NCBI GenBank assembly: GCA_010405405.1
Contig: MU004244.1
Location: 623,895-687,894, forward strand
Source of the DNA: Microthyrium microscopicum
Lineage: Eukaryota; Ascomycota; Dothideomycetes; Microthyriales; Microthyriaceae
DNA length: 64,000 nucleotides
Direction of reading: 5' to 3'
In this document: positions 11,862 through 20,948 of the stretch, one piece after another
Numbering within the stretch: position 1 is the first letter of the stretch
How the letters are laid out: every line of letters begins with the position of its first letter
Notes under the pieces: model-generated
Seen by the model: the letters and a program-made list of their open reading frames with translations, nothing else
Database searches by the model: none
Told to the model about the DNA's origin: nothing
Program-made: the position numbers and the translations under genes

Positions 11862-12657
11862 AATCATACTGGTATCTTAATTAGTGACTCGAATACGCTG
11901 GTATATCGTCTATCTAGCTCTGTTAGGGTCTTAGAAGACTATATTGTCAATTTCAGTAGTCTAGTAAGCTTTGTGAGGCTTTAAGCGGCATACCTCAGGT
12001 CAATTTCTTCTTCAACCTCCTTGTGTGTGCTTGAGCTTGATTCTCATTGTATGAAATTGACTTGATTGGAAGAAGCTTGGAGCTATGTCGCCAGTTTCCT
12101 AAAGCAACCTATATCGTATTCAATTAAACCTTATTTTTATTACTCCAAGCAAAGGTGAACTGAATGTACTCGCCTCCTAGTGTGATAAAAATGTCTTTTC
12201 GTGAGACTAGAGCATCCTTTCTCGAGTCATATCACTAGAGAGTATCAACTACATAAAAACACATATACCTAGTCCTGGATGTGCTGGCTACCAGGTTGGC
12301 AATCCTAAATACCTACCCGGGCAGGTAGTCTCATACGCATTAGAGCATGCGGCACAGCTATGTGAGTCTCGGCGAGATGGAGCTTAGGCCAGAGGATATT
12401 GCTTAGCGGATGCACATTACATGTTTAGAGCTGCCTATTCTAGTTCGGGATGCATACTCAACACGAGTCCTACTGCTCCTGCACAACCAGTGCGGCGAAC
12501 TTGGAGAATTAGGCCCAATCTAGATACTATTGTTTGTAAGATTTGTTGGTATATATATCAGCATATGGCTCAATGAATCAGTTGGCCATACACAAAACTA
12601 AAGCCATTCAAAATCTCATTACCAATAGTCCAACTAAACACCCAGTTCTTGATCAAC
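11862..12657. other. Intergenic region and promoter upstream of the precursor gene
   Basis: No coding region seen. A TATA-like run (GGTATATATATC) lies at about 12549-12560, some 100 bases before the precursor start, a plausible core promoter. A CTACCCGGGCAGGTAG near-palindrome at about 12314-12329 is a candidate binding site, without further support. Confidence 0.4.
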
Positions 12658-13051
12658 ATGAAGACTTTCGCCACTTTCACCGCTCTTATTCTCTCTGTTT
12701 CGGCACTGCCGCTCGCAGCTCCTAAGGTAAGAGTGCAAAACAATCAAGAGGTCTGCTAAATCATCTTTTTAGGTAGCAACCGGTTCTCAGCAGGAAGGTG
12801 TTGTCACCTGGGCAGATGTTTCTAAACGGTCTGAGGCTCAGGCCGAAGGTGTTGTCACATGGGCAGATGTCTCCAAGCGCGATGGGGCGCAGAAAGAGGG
12901 CGTTGTTACTTGGGCAGACGTTAGCAAACGAGATGGAGCTCAAAAGGAAGGTGTTGTTACTTGGGCTGATGTTTCCAAGCGCAACGAGGCTCAGAAAGAG
13001 GGTGTTGTAACTTGGGCAGACGTCAGCAAACGCAGTAGCGATGACTACTAA
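12658..13051 (+). CDS. Repeat-containing RiPP precursor, KR-processed (ustiloxin/dikaritin-like)
   Basis: Two exons, join(12658..12726,12773..13051), encode 115 aa. The first exon is a textbook signal peptide (MKTFATFTALILSVSALPLA) followed by APK; the intron is 46 nt with a TGCTAAA branch. The second exon holds five copies of EGVVTWADVSKR, separated by the 5-residue linkers SEAQA, DGAQK, DGAQK and NEAQK (a 17-residue, 51-bp period), and a short tail SSDDY. Every repeat ends in KR, the Kex2 site used to release fungal RiPP cores such as those of UstA and PhomA. The expected products are about 15-residue peptides bearing VVTWADV. The core has Trp, Thr, Val, Asp and Ser but no Tyr or Phe. Function is inferred from architecture and the UstYa-like neighbours; the peptide itself is not one I know. 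Confidence 0.92.
12794..13033 (+). repeat. Five coding tandem repeats of 51 bp (36-bp core plus 15-bp linker)
   Basis: Five core units at 51-bp spacing inside the precursor gene. The encoded core EGVVTWADVSKR is identical in all five, whereas codons differ between copies: Val is GTT, GTC or GTA, Thr ACC, ACA or ACT, and Ser TCT, TCC or AGC. Confidence 0.95.
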
Positions 13052-13954
13052 GTACGGTCAATTCTTTTGATATTGGCGCCTTTGGCCTTTCATTTCTATT
13101 ACATATCGCTTTGAGTTGGAAATGTCAATCCTACCAGTCTCAAGTCCAATGTTACAACTTTCTTTAATCTTATCGCTCGTATGACCATACTTTGTTCAAG
13201 TAAACTCTTGGGATATGATGCGGATTCTTCGTTTTGAGTAAAATTGCGTTACAACTTAATGGAAAGTGCGATGATCATTTGCTTCTATGCGAATACATTC
13301 TCAGCGCATAATGACAACGCTAATTTTACATTCTAGCGGATTGGACTCATCAGCTCAGCTGCAAAGAACAAGATGTTCGTTTAGCCTCTCCTTCGGAGGC
13401 GTAGGGTTTGATCTGGTCATTTCTCTCGAATCCTCAATATATTGACTAACTTCCCCTTGCTATAGTTACATTGTTTGAATCCTTCTAATCCTTCAGGTGG
13501 ATATGTAAATATCCCAACCACTTCACCTGCTTTTCCAGGTCCACTGGCAGGCAGAATGCAAGATCCATTCAAGGATTAACGGAGAATAACTAAGGTGTAT
13601 CCAGTTATGCTTGTCGACCTAAGGCTACTACATATTTCCCTGGATACGGTAACCAGTTATGGCATTGATTAACAAATTCATTGGACTAGAAAGCAAAATA
13701 TAACTATCTTGGGTACCAAGCAGAGTCTAGTAGCAGAATCCAATAACAAGAGAACGGAACTGTAACCAGGGTGTCGCTGATCGAGCAGATCAATTGATTG
13801 TGTATAACCCTGTCCGCCATATCGGGTTGCCTCTGGGCACGCACTTTATCGATGGATTCGCTTCTCTGTCACTGAGAGATGATGAGAAGCCTTTCACCCA
13901 TATCTACCTGTGACCGTGTATTCGAGCTTGTCAGTCTCCGATAAACGTCAAATC
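13052..13954. other. Intergenic, no gene seen
   Basis: About 900 bases between the precursor and the GFA-domain gene. No supported open frame on either strand. Confidence 0.5.
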
Positions 13955-14969
13955 ATGGCTTCTGCGCAAACTCTCACTTACCTCGGCAATTGTCATTGCG
14001 GTGGCTATCGATTTGAAATCTCCCTGCCCAGAATCGAGAGTGCCATCTCCTGTTCATGCAGCGTTTGTTCGAAGAAGGATTCTCTGTGGGTGATCCCCGA
14101 GGAAAAAGCCTTTCGGGTGGTTCGGGATGACGGGCACTTGGTCGAATATGAGTCCAGATCATTAAAGGAAAAGGTAGCCAGACAATGTATTCTGAGACCC
14201 TGTACAGATAGTCATGCTAACAGTGAACCAGTTCTGTGGTTCTTGTGGCACGCAAGTGACTGCAGAGCATCAAATCGGAGATCTAGCGCGATGTTTTCTT
14301 GTTAACATCCGGACCATACGAAGTCCATACGTCAATCCGTTTCAGCTCAAGTACTTCACTCCTCTGATGAGTTTTCAAAGTCTTACTCTCAAAAGGAAAA
14401 CCATTATGACGGCCAGCGTTGTCGACAAGAATGAAGCAAAACAGATAGCAGTTGGCGCATCGCATGCTCTAACACAACATAATTTCGTCTGTCACTGCCA
14501 GCGGATTCGAGCAGAGTTGCTTGTCACTCTCCAAGACCAGGAGATCAAGGAAGATAATTGCAGTGCTTGCGTCAGGGTATGTCGGATTCCTCAACAGCAT
14601 ATTTGATTGTATAAAGATACTTAACGTTGACAGAATGCCTATATTGGTGTGTACCCTAAGAAAGAGCAAGTCATAATATATGGAAGAGAGAATGGCTTTG
14701 AGTATCTTACAGGTCGTAAATACAGTGGAGCAGTACATTGCAAAACATGTGGCGTCCAAGTCTTTAGCAACATCTATGGACCGCCGAGAAGCATGTTTGA
14801 TAAACTTGCCCCAGAGAGAAAGGAAAAGGCTCTGAAGGTATACCACAAGAATATGCAGCTTCAGCCCCTGAATGTTCGAGCAGTAGAGGGAGTTGATATA
14901 TCTTCACTTCATATCATACGATCAGACGAAGGAACAGAGGGCTACAAGCTTGATGAGGAGAAACATTAG
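13955..14969 (+). CDS. Tandem GFA-domain (glutathione-dependent formaldehyde-activating/CENP-V-like) protein
   Basis: Two zinc-binding GFA modules in a row. Module 1 has GNCHCGGYRFEI, SCSCSVC and FCGSCGTQV (the CxC, CxxC, CxxC set). Module 2 has FVCHCQRIRAEL, NCSACVR and HCKTCGVQVF. The second junction is clean (14576 to 14634, 57-nt intron). The first is not: after SLKEK at 14173 the only acceptor keeping the frame open (14207) leaves a 34-nt intron, too short for comfort. The usual-length choice (14223) meets a stop, so this copy may carry a one-base lesion. The working model join(13955..14173,14208..14576,14634..14969) gives about 307 aa. GFA proteins bind zinc and act on small thiol adducts or have unknown roles. 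Its place between the precursor and the second UstYa pair makes cluster membership possible, not shown. Confidence 0.7.
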
Positions 14970-15046
14970 AGCCGCGGATTCACAAATCTCATTCATATAT
15001 AGCACAATAAACTCTCTGTGAATTTTGCCCGCTCGAGAAACTAGCT

Positions 15047-15785
15047 TTATCTGCGAATTGAAGCTTTATGCTTCTTGGCCCATTCAAGAATCTGACTCCA
15101 GTCTCGACATTTGCGGTGTTCTACATTCCAACCATTTATCGCTCGGTGCACGCCTTTGAATGCGTCCTGCGCCGGCTCAATGGTAACATCTCCTGCGCAC
15201 ATCAATGACTGTCTAACGTAATCAAAACAATGGTCAATATGTTTGTGAAGATACGCTTCTGAGGAGTTGTAGTCTAGCTGTAACAATTGGTCCCTCGTTG
15301 TAGATTGCAGTTCTCCCGTGAGAAGATTATAATAATTGTTTCTGATCATCTCCAAACAGTGCAATTGGTGAAAAACAGAGACACCGTAGTGGTCGGCGCC
15401 ATAAGGTTGCTGTATTCCAGGCGCAAGGCGAAGCTGTCGTTGGTGCCGTTTGTTGATCTCAAGGAAACCGCCCCCAGCTGTAAAGAGGGATCGTCAGTTA
15501 TATCACGATGGCATTTAGTGTTCTTTACCTGGGCGCATACTGCTCCAAGCCTCAGAAGACTTGTTGCCGGAAAATATGGAGAAATTGTCATTTGGCTGAA
15601 AGACTTTGCGAACAACTCGTACTAGCATAAACTTAGTATAGTTCTGATTACTTTCACGGTTATGTCTCACCATCTATACAAAAGTCGTTGAAGAAATAGA
15701 TTGACTTAATCGTTGTTATACATAAACTGACAGCCAGGAAAACTGACAGTGCTTGGAGACCTATCCGAACCAGTGATGAAACCAT
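15047..15785 (-). CDS. UstYa-like oxidase, canonical subtype, copy C
   Basis: Three exons, complement(join(15047..15477,15529..15621,15671..15785)), give 212 aa in one frame with introns of 49 and 51 nt. Exon 1 is almost entirely the membrane anchor (MVSSLVRIGLQALSVFLAVS). The lumenal part contains SSEAWSSMRP, GGGFLEINKRHQRQL, then FHQLHCLEMIRNNYYNLL and HIDHCFDYVRQSLMCAGDVT. The two HxxHC motifs, the IR and VRQ helices and the MCxxD tail are the UstYa signature, as in copy B. The C-terminus (HRKCRDWSQILEWAKKH) is also typical of the family. It is transcribed away from copy D, mirroring the A/B pair. The expected role is oxidation of the Trp-containing core (inference). Confidence 0.92.
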
Positions 15786-16568
15786 CTTTGCATAAGGTCA
15801 AGACAAAGGGGCAATGCTCATAGAGATTTCAAGAATGTCCGACCTGGTGAATGCGTAAGTCAAGTACTTGAGTAGGTTGTGGAATTGAAGCTGGTGTTGA
15901 GAATCGAACTTGTTTGTGTAGAGTGCAACATGCTTGTGGACCCGACTGTCCATGGCCGGTTCATGCGGCATGCCCAACGTTCGAGTGGGAGTGTTGAGCA
16001 TGGCGTACCATTAAAATCCTGCTTCCAGATCCCATGTTCTGGAAATCAATATTGCAGAATCCCAATGGTCAATCATCTACCAGGGCTGAAAAGCGATGTA
16101 CCAGCTCGGAGGATTAGTTGCGGCACAGTATAATTTGCAGGATCGCCGTGACTAGTTTTGAAATCTAGCTGTACCCTAGTTGTCGATTTGCGAATCCTGA
16201 TGCCTTACTCATTCATATACACTGGGTCGATCATTAAAAAGGATCGCGGAGTTCCAAGGAGCAACTAGTGCGGTCGTAAAATATCCAAGGCATCACTTGA
16301 ACATGGTTGAAGGTATTGGGAATACTTCGCCGCCTGATCATGAAAATAGAAGGAAACGTTTTCAGACACAAGCCGAGAAAAGAGAATAGGACCTGATTCA
16401 TAGGATGTAAGGGAGATCCTGATTCTGAAATCATCCCTTTGCTGTGACGACCTACTTCGGGGAGATTTGATCAATTACAAGTACGTAGCATTGTACAACA
16501 GCTCTTCATACCAATCTCTCTATATTCCAACTTTCAAGCTGAGCACTGGCTACAGTAATTGCTCCAAA
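15786..16568. promoter_or_regulatory. Shared divergent promoter of UstYa-like genes C and D
   Basis: 783 bases separate the start codons of copies C (minus) and D (plus). No supported gene lies here, so it serves as the common upstream region, as for pair A/B. No obvious shared motif with the A/B promoter was found by eye. Confidence 0.4.
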
Positions 16569-17222
16569 ATGCCTGCACATATCCTAACACCACCGACGAA
16601 AGAGCTAGTTTTGAAATTGTCAACGAAACATAGACGACGCAGTGTGCTGGGCATCCTACTTTTTGGAGTGGCTTTCGCGTTAGCCATTGTCATAGTGTAC
16701 TTTGACCTGCTTGAACAGACCAAGTTCATGAAGGTACCATATGAAGCGCCGTGTGGCGATACATCCTCTGAGGCTCAACGCAAAGGGTGTCATTTTGACA
16801 CAATGGCGTTCAGTTGGGTCCCTCCAGCTTGCTATGACGGCGAGCTAGAAAAGGAATTTCTAAGCAAGAAGGACTGGGTGTGGTTCCTGGAGGAGAATAA
16901 CAATATTACAATTTCCCCTGAGGTCGTCCAAACAGGGGATATAAACGTTGCATGGGTGACTTGGGAATATCACCAAACTCACTGCACATATATGTGGCGA
17001 AAAATGCACCGAGCAGTCGCTGCATCAACACCTCTGGATGGATACATCCGCGACTATCATCATACTGCGCACTGCGAGGTGATGTTGCTGCAGGATGTCA
17101 CAGATAATCGGAAGCAACGAGAGTCAATTTATATCAAATACCCAAACTGTGGTGGGCCAGACGTTGGACACCTTGGATGGTTTAGAGTCATCAATGGCAA
17201 GCGCTATCATCGAGATCCCTAA
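16569..17222 (+). CDS. UstYa-like oxidase, TYMWRKMH subtype, copy D
   Basis: A single exon of 217 aa from Met 16569 (MPAHILTPPTKEL); an upstream in-frame Met at 16467 seems less likely. One membrane helix (VLGILLFGVAFALAIVIVYF) precedes a lumenal domain with GCHFDTMAFSWVPPACYD, KKDWVWFLEE, HQTHCTYMWRKMHRA and HHTAHC. The tail is YPNCGGPDVGHLGWFRV then RYHRDP. It is clearly the paralogue of copy A: both share C-x-FD-M-x-W-P-x-CY and HCTYMWRKMH. The subtype has the paired HxxHC motifs but lacks the QIRQxxMC tail of copies B and C. It is probably an oxidase of the same superfamily with a different substrate position or a partner role (inference). Confidence 0.87.
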   Translation: MPAHILTPPTKELVLKLSTKHRRRSVLGILLFGVAFALAIVIVYFDLLEQTKFMKVPYEAPCGDTSSEAQRKGCHFDTMAFSWVPPACYDGELEKEFLSKKDWVWFLEENNNITISPEVVQTGDINVAWVTWEYHQTHCTYMWRKMHRAVAASTPLDGYIRDYHHTAHCEVMLLQDVTDNRKQRESIYIKYPNCGGPDVGHLGWFRVINGKRYHRDP

Positions 17223-19379
17223 GCTACTGCTCGAAGGGTTAGACACACCTGATACTAGATACTATCGTATGCTGGCTCTGGAGTGTCGCCTCAGTTCGCG
17301 CTATACCCATCATTGAAAGAACACGATTTTAGGTCTGGATAGGTAAACATACCGTAGCGTGGAGGGGGGAGTAAAGGACTTGATATTTTAATGAAACTAC
17401 ATGATCTTTTGAAGTCTTTTTAGAAGTCTATTCTTCTCTAGAAGATGATGTCTTGAGTAAACCTTATGTTCTGTGAATAAAAGTAATTACGACTAAAGAT
17501 AAAGAAGGCACGATAGGATGTTAGTAAGAATGAAAGGATAAAGTATAGGAGCTAAATAGATTAGGGGCTATATATATAAGCTTAGTAATTTATACTCTAT
17601 TATTATAAAACCCCTAGTAAAATATAGTCATAATTCTGCCTTGCTTAACTAAGCTATAGCGTATTAATCTAGCCTAATTTATAATTTAAATTATAATTTA
17701 TTTAAAAAAAGTATTTATTGCTAGTTGTCTTGCTCTCTTAATCCTTTATTGAATTTAATAGTAATTTTTTTTGCCCCTCTTTATAGCTATAATATAGCTA
17801 AAAAATAGCTAAAACATAGTTTTTTTAGAAAATGCTTTTGTAAATAGAAAATATAGGTTTTCTAAAATAGGTATCTTCTCTTAGAAAGTAGCATCGATTG
17901 TACCTCTCTGCAGAATATACATTTTCTTGTCTAGAAGCTTCATAGGATGATCACTGGTAAATTTCCTCTACCCCCCCTCGCGCGCTACGGTAGAGAGCTT
18001 GCGAGAATATACTTTCATCAACCACGACCTGAAATGGTAACACGAGTCTCAAGACTAGAAGTTTATGATTGAATAATGTTTTTGTCACGATGTTTTTTCA
18101 GCAAGGTACTGCAGTTGAGGCAATCGGTCAACACTTACGCGATGTGTGAGGAGCTTGCTCATTTTTCTACCCGAGAAGTAGGGCGTAGCAAACCCCGACA
18201 ATTGTCACGATTATTGGGCCAAAAACAGAAGAAATGGTTACTGAATTATTACAACATTAATTGAGAACTTTAGGAGCCTTTCAGTATCGAGTGTCATGGT
18301 ACGGTAGACATCAGGGTGGAGGGGAGGAAGTCGCAGAGCTTGCTGATTTTGCCGGGAGAGGTCGCGCCTCTTGTTCTTTCCATGTTGAATCTAGCGTGGC
18401 TTCCACGTCGCGAACTCGCGGCAAATATTAACGTGGGTAACGCGCCGCGTGGTTTCTTTCCCGGCAAGTCAAGCTGGCAACCGTGATGGGTACTGACAGG
18501 TACTTCTTCTCCCTTGCAAGGAGATATCTTATCGCGCTAGGTTATTGTGCCGAGACTTGAAGCACAATAGTATATACGATATGTCAATAAAAATAAATGG
18601 TACATACAGATTTAACGCAGTACGGATGACAGTCAGTAGATATTTAGCGACCGATTCGACTAGGCGCGGTTACCATGGTTGCAAGGAGTAGCAGCCGCTA
18701 TTGGCTACAGGACAGGCTTGTCCAACCACCGTGATTCCCTGACTTTAGCCTTGCAAGGCTTTGCTCAGAAAAAGACTCCACCATCTGAAGCTTTGATTAT
18801 TCTCTTGTGTGTCAAAACAGCTGCAACTCTTTTAGCCTTGACTCTTCCCCGCCTCCATCATTCTCTCATCCTCCATTTCCAAGAGTCCCACTCTCTACCT
18901 GCATTATCGTCAACTTCTTCACCTGCCCTGACCATAAACGCCCTGTTACACTGGCTAAAGTCTCTCCCCGCCACCTTGCATTCTTTCAGTCTACTCAAGG
19001 CCTGATTCAGTCGTGGCTACAGCACGCGTTGAAACATCGAGATACTTCCGAAACGCGCCATGCTGATCCGCGCTTGAGAGTACATCCGCATCGCGAACTC
19101 TCTTTTCTACTATTTTGCTTATTACTCGTACTACCCGACTCCACCCTGTCTGTCAAGCCTGTCTATACAACCCACTCTGCTATTCTCATTTGTACTCTGG
19201 CCTATTTCTCCGCCCGGCCTCTCAATACCTACTTATTCTAGCCCTTGCGCAATCTTCTCCCTTCTATCTCAAGCTCGCCTATATATTCCACATCTGCCTG
19301 CTTTGCGCATATAAACAAAACACTCAACAGAGTCACTACTTCCAATCGAGTCTACCGGCTACTTGCATTGGCCGCAATC
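17223..19379. other. Right border of the cluster: AT-rich, gene-free stretch and long upstream region
   Basis: Roughly 17380-17900 is strongly AT-rich (many TATAG, TTTATAAT and AAAATAG runs), unlike the surrounding 45-50% GC sequence. This resembles a decayed, RIP-affected repeat, but no transposon gene is recognisable. From 18300 on, base composition returns to normal. Pyrimidine-rich sequence before 19380 looks like a fungal promoter and 5' leader. Confidence 0.5.
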
Positions 19380-20948
19380 ATGGCCTCTTCTTCTCAATCT
19401 ACTCAGCCGGATCCGTTTGCTAGTTCCCAGCTTTCCCAGGATACCCTCCCAGACTCTCAAAATGTAGAGATTGAGATAGATCCAAGTCATATCCAAGTCC
19501 CACGTTCAAGAGGCACAACTCCACAGTCATCCCAAGTCAACCGACTCAAATTCGCTTCCCCAGCTTCAGCGCCAACTTCATCAATAACACCCCCTCCATC
19601 AACACAACAACATCACAATCAATCAATTGCGCGTACTCCGTCGCCTTTGGGCTTACTCAATTCTCCACCTCCGACGACTGCGCGAGATGTTTCCACTTCC
19701 AATCTCCCAACCGCAAATGAGATTCCCAGCCATGATCAGATCGCAAACGCCTCCGTTGATGACCTCCGCTCCATGCTGTCCGACCTGTCAATATCCTTGC
19801 GCGAAGCCCGAACCGCCTCTGCGCACTACAAGCTGCAGTACAACATGCTAGTAATCGACTCCAACAAGGCCAAGAACGAAATGCACGTCGAACTCGCCAT
19901 GCTTCAACGCGAACTCGAAGTCCTGCAAGCCGCCGAAGACCGTCGCCAAGCTGCTGCTGTTGCGCCCCGCCAGTCTATCGAAGCCTCAAGCTTAGCCACC
20001 ATCCATGACTTGACCCGCCAAACCAACATCCTGACCTCGGAAAACGAAGACTTGCGCACCTTGCTCTCCCAGGAACGACGCACCGTCGAACAGCGCGATC
20101 TCCGAATTGTCTCCCTTGAGGAGCAAAATGTCGGCCTGCGCCATCGTATCCGCCAAAACCGTGAACATCTAAATGGCATGCTGGAAAATGTGTTTGACCG
20201 CTCACCAACCTCTGCAATGAACACGCCGTCCCGCCACTCGTACTACGGCACGCCGCGTCGCGCACCCGTATCTACGCCTGCCCCGCGCCAAGTCGAACGC
20301 CGAGACAACCTTGCCTTTGACGCCCTACTACTCGCCGACAAAGTTCTCTCACAGGAAACCGCAACCGCACCATCAACTCCCAAAAACCAAGGCCGGCGCC
20401 ATGTCCGCAATACCCACTCACTATCCTCGCTACCATCAACACCGAACCGCCGCACCCAACCCGGTACACTACGCACCCCACTCCACCTCTCCGCCATTCT
20501 TGAACCAGAAGTCCCCGCATCAGCACCACACTTCCCCATCTCAACATCCTCGCGCCGGCGCCGCGCAAGTTCTGACTCGACAATCACAGCCACCAGTGTT
20601 GAAGACGAACTTGACCAGCACACTGAAACACACGCCGGTGCCTCGCAATCACACGCCTCACAGTCACAATACGAAGAACTCATCCCCGAAAGCTCCGCCA
20701 GCCAAGCAGCAACCAGCATGCTCCGTTCAACGCCCAAAAAAGCTAAGAAAAGCACACAGACAAAACTCACTGGCAAAGTGACGAAAGCTACCGCACCATT
20801 GCTCAGCACGGGTGGATATCCTGTATCGCCTGAGAAGAGGCGAATGGCGTCGGGAATTCCTGGTGCTGAGATTGAGCGGAGGGCGGGCAATGAGGGCAGT
20901 CCGAAGAAGAGACGGATGGATCATGTTGGATTGGGAATTGGGATTTAA
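19380..20948 (+). CDS. Coiled-coil protein with disordered flanks
   Basis: A single exon of 522 aa from MASSSQSTQPDPFASS. Residues 1-130 are Ser/Pro/Gln-rich and disordered. About 135-265 form a long coiled coil (VDDLRSMLSDLSISLREART onward, with heptad-like LxxxL and Glu/Arg patterns). The remainder is again disordered, with repeated S/T-P sites (STPKN, SLPSTPNRR, RSTPKKAKK) and a basic, possibly nuclear C-terminus (SPKKRRMDH). No enzyme motif is present. The S/T-P sites suggest regulation by proline-directed kinases (inference). An upstream in-frame Met at 19245 is less likely because a pyrimidine-rich leader precedes 19380. I do not recognise the family. Confidence 0.75.
   Translation: MASSSQSTQPDPFASSQLSQDTLPDSQNVEIEIDPSHIQVPRSRGTTPQSSQVNRLKFASPASAPTSSITPPPSTQQHHNQSIARTPSPLGLLNSPPPTTARDVSTSNLPTANEIPSHDQIANASVDDLRSMLSDLSISLREARTASAHYKLQYNMLVIDSNKAKNEMHVELAMLQRELEVLQAAEDRRQAAAVAPRQSIEASSLATIHDLTRQTNILTSENEDLRTLLSQERRTVEQRDLRIVSLEEQNVGLRHRIRQNREHLNGMLENVFDRSPTSAMNTPSRHSYYGTPRRAPVSTPAPRQVERRDNLAFDALLLADKVLSQETATAPSTPKNQGRRHVRNTHSLSSLPSTPNRRTQPGTLRTPLHLSAILEPEVPASAPHFPISTSSRRRRASSDSTITATSVEDELDQHTETHAGASQSHASQSQYEELIPESSASQAATSMLRSTPKKAKKSTQTKLTGKVTKATAPLLSTGGYPVSPEKRRMASGIPGAEIERRAGNEGSPKKRRMDHVGLGIGI

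Noticed and set aside
12761-12943. Antisense open frame over the precursor repeats
   Set aside because: It is the mirror of the coding tandem repeat; the forward frame has signal peptide, intron and KR sites, so the antisense frame is a shadow.
10775-15596. A 17-base exact match (TATGGAGAAATTGTCAT) between the start of UstYa copy B and the antisense of an exon of copy C
   Set aside because: The two occurrences are in opposite orientation relative to their genes and flanks diverge at once; one 17-mer match in 64 kb is compatible with chance.
17380-17900. Transposable element gene
   Set aside because: AT-rich sequence only; no open frame or terminal repeats recognisable, so only a compositional note is kept.
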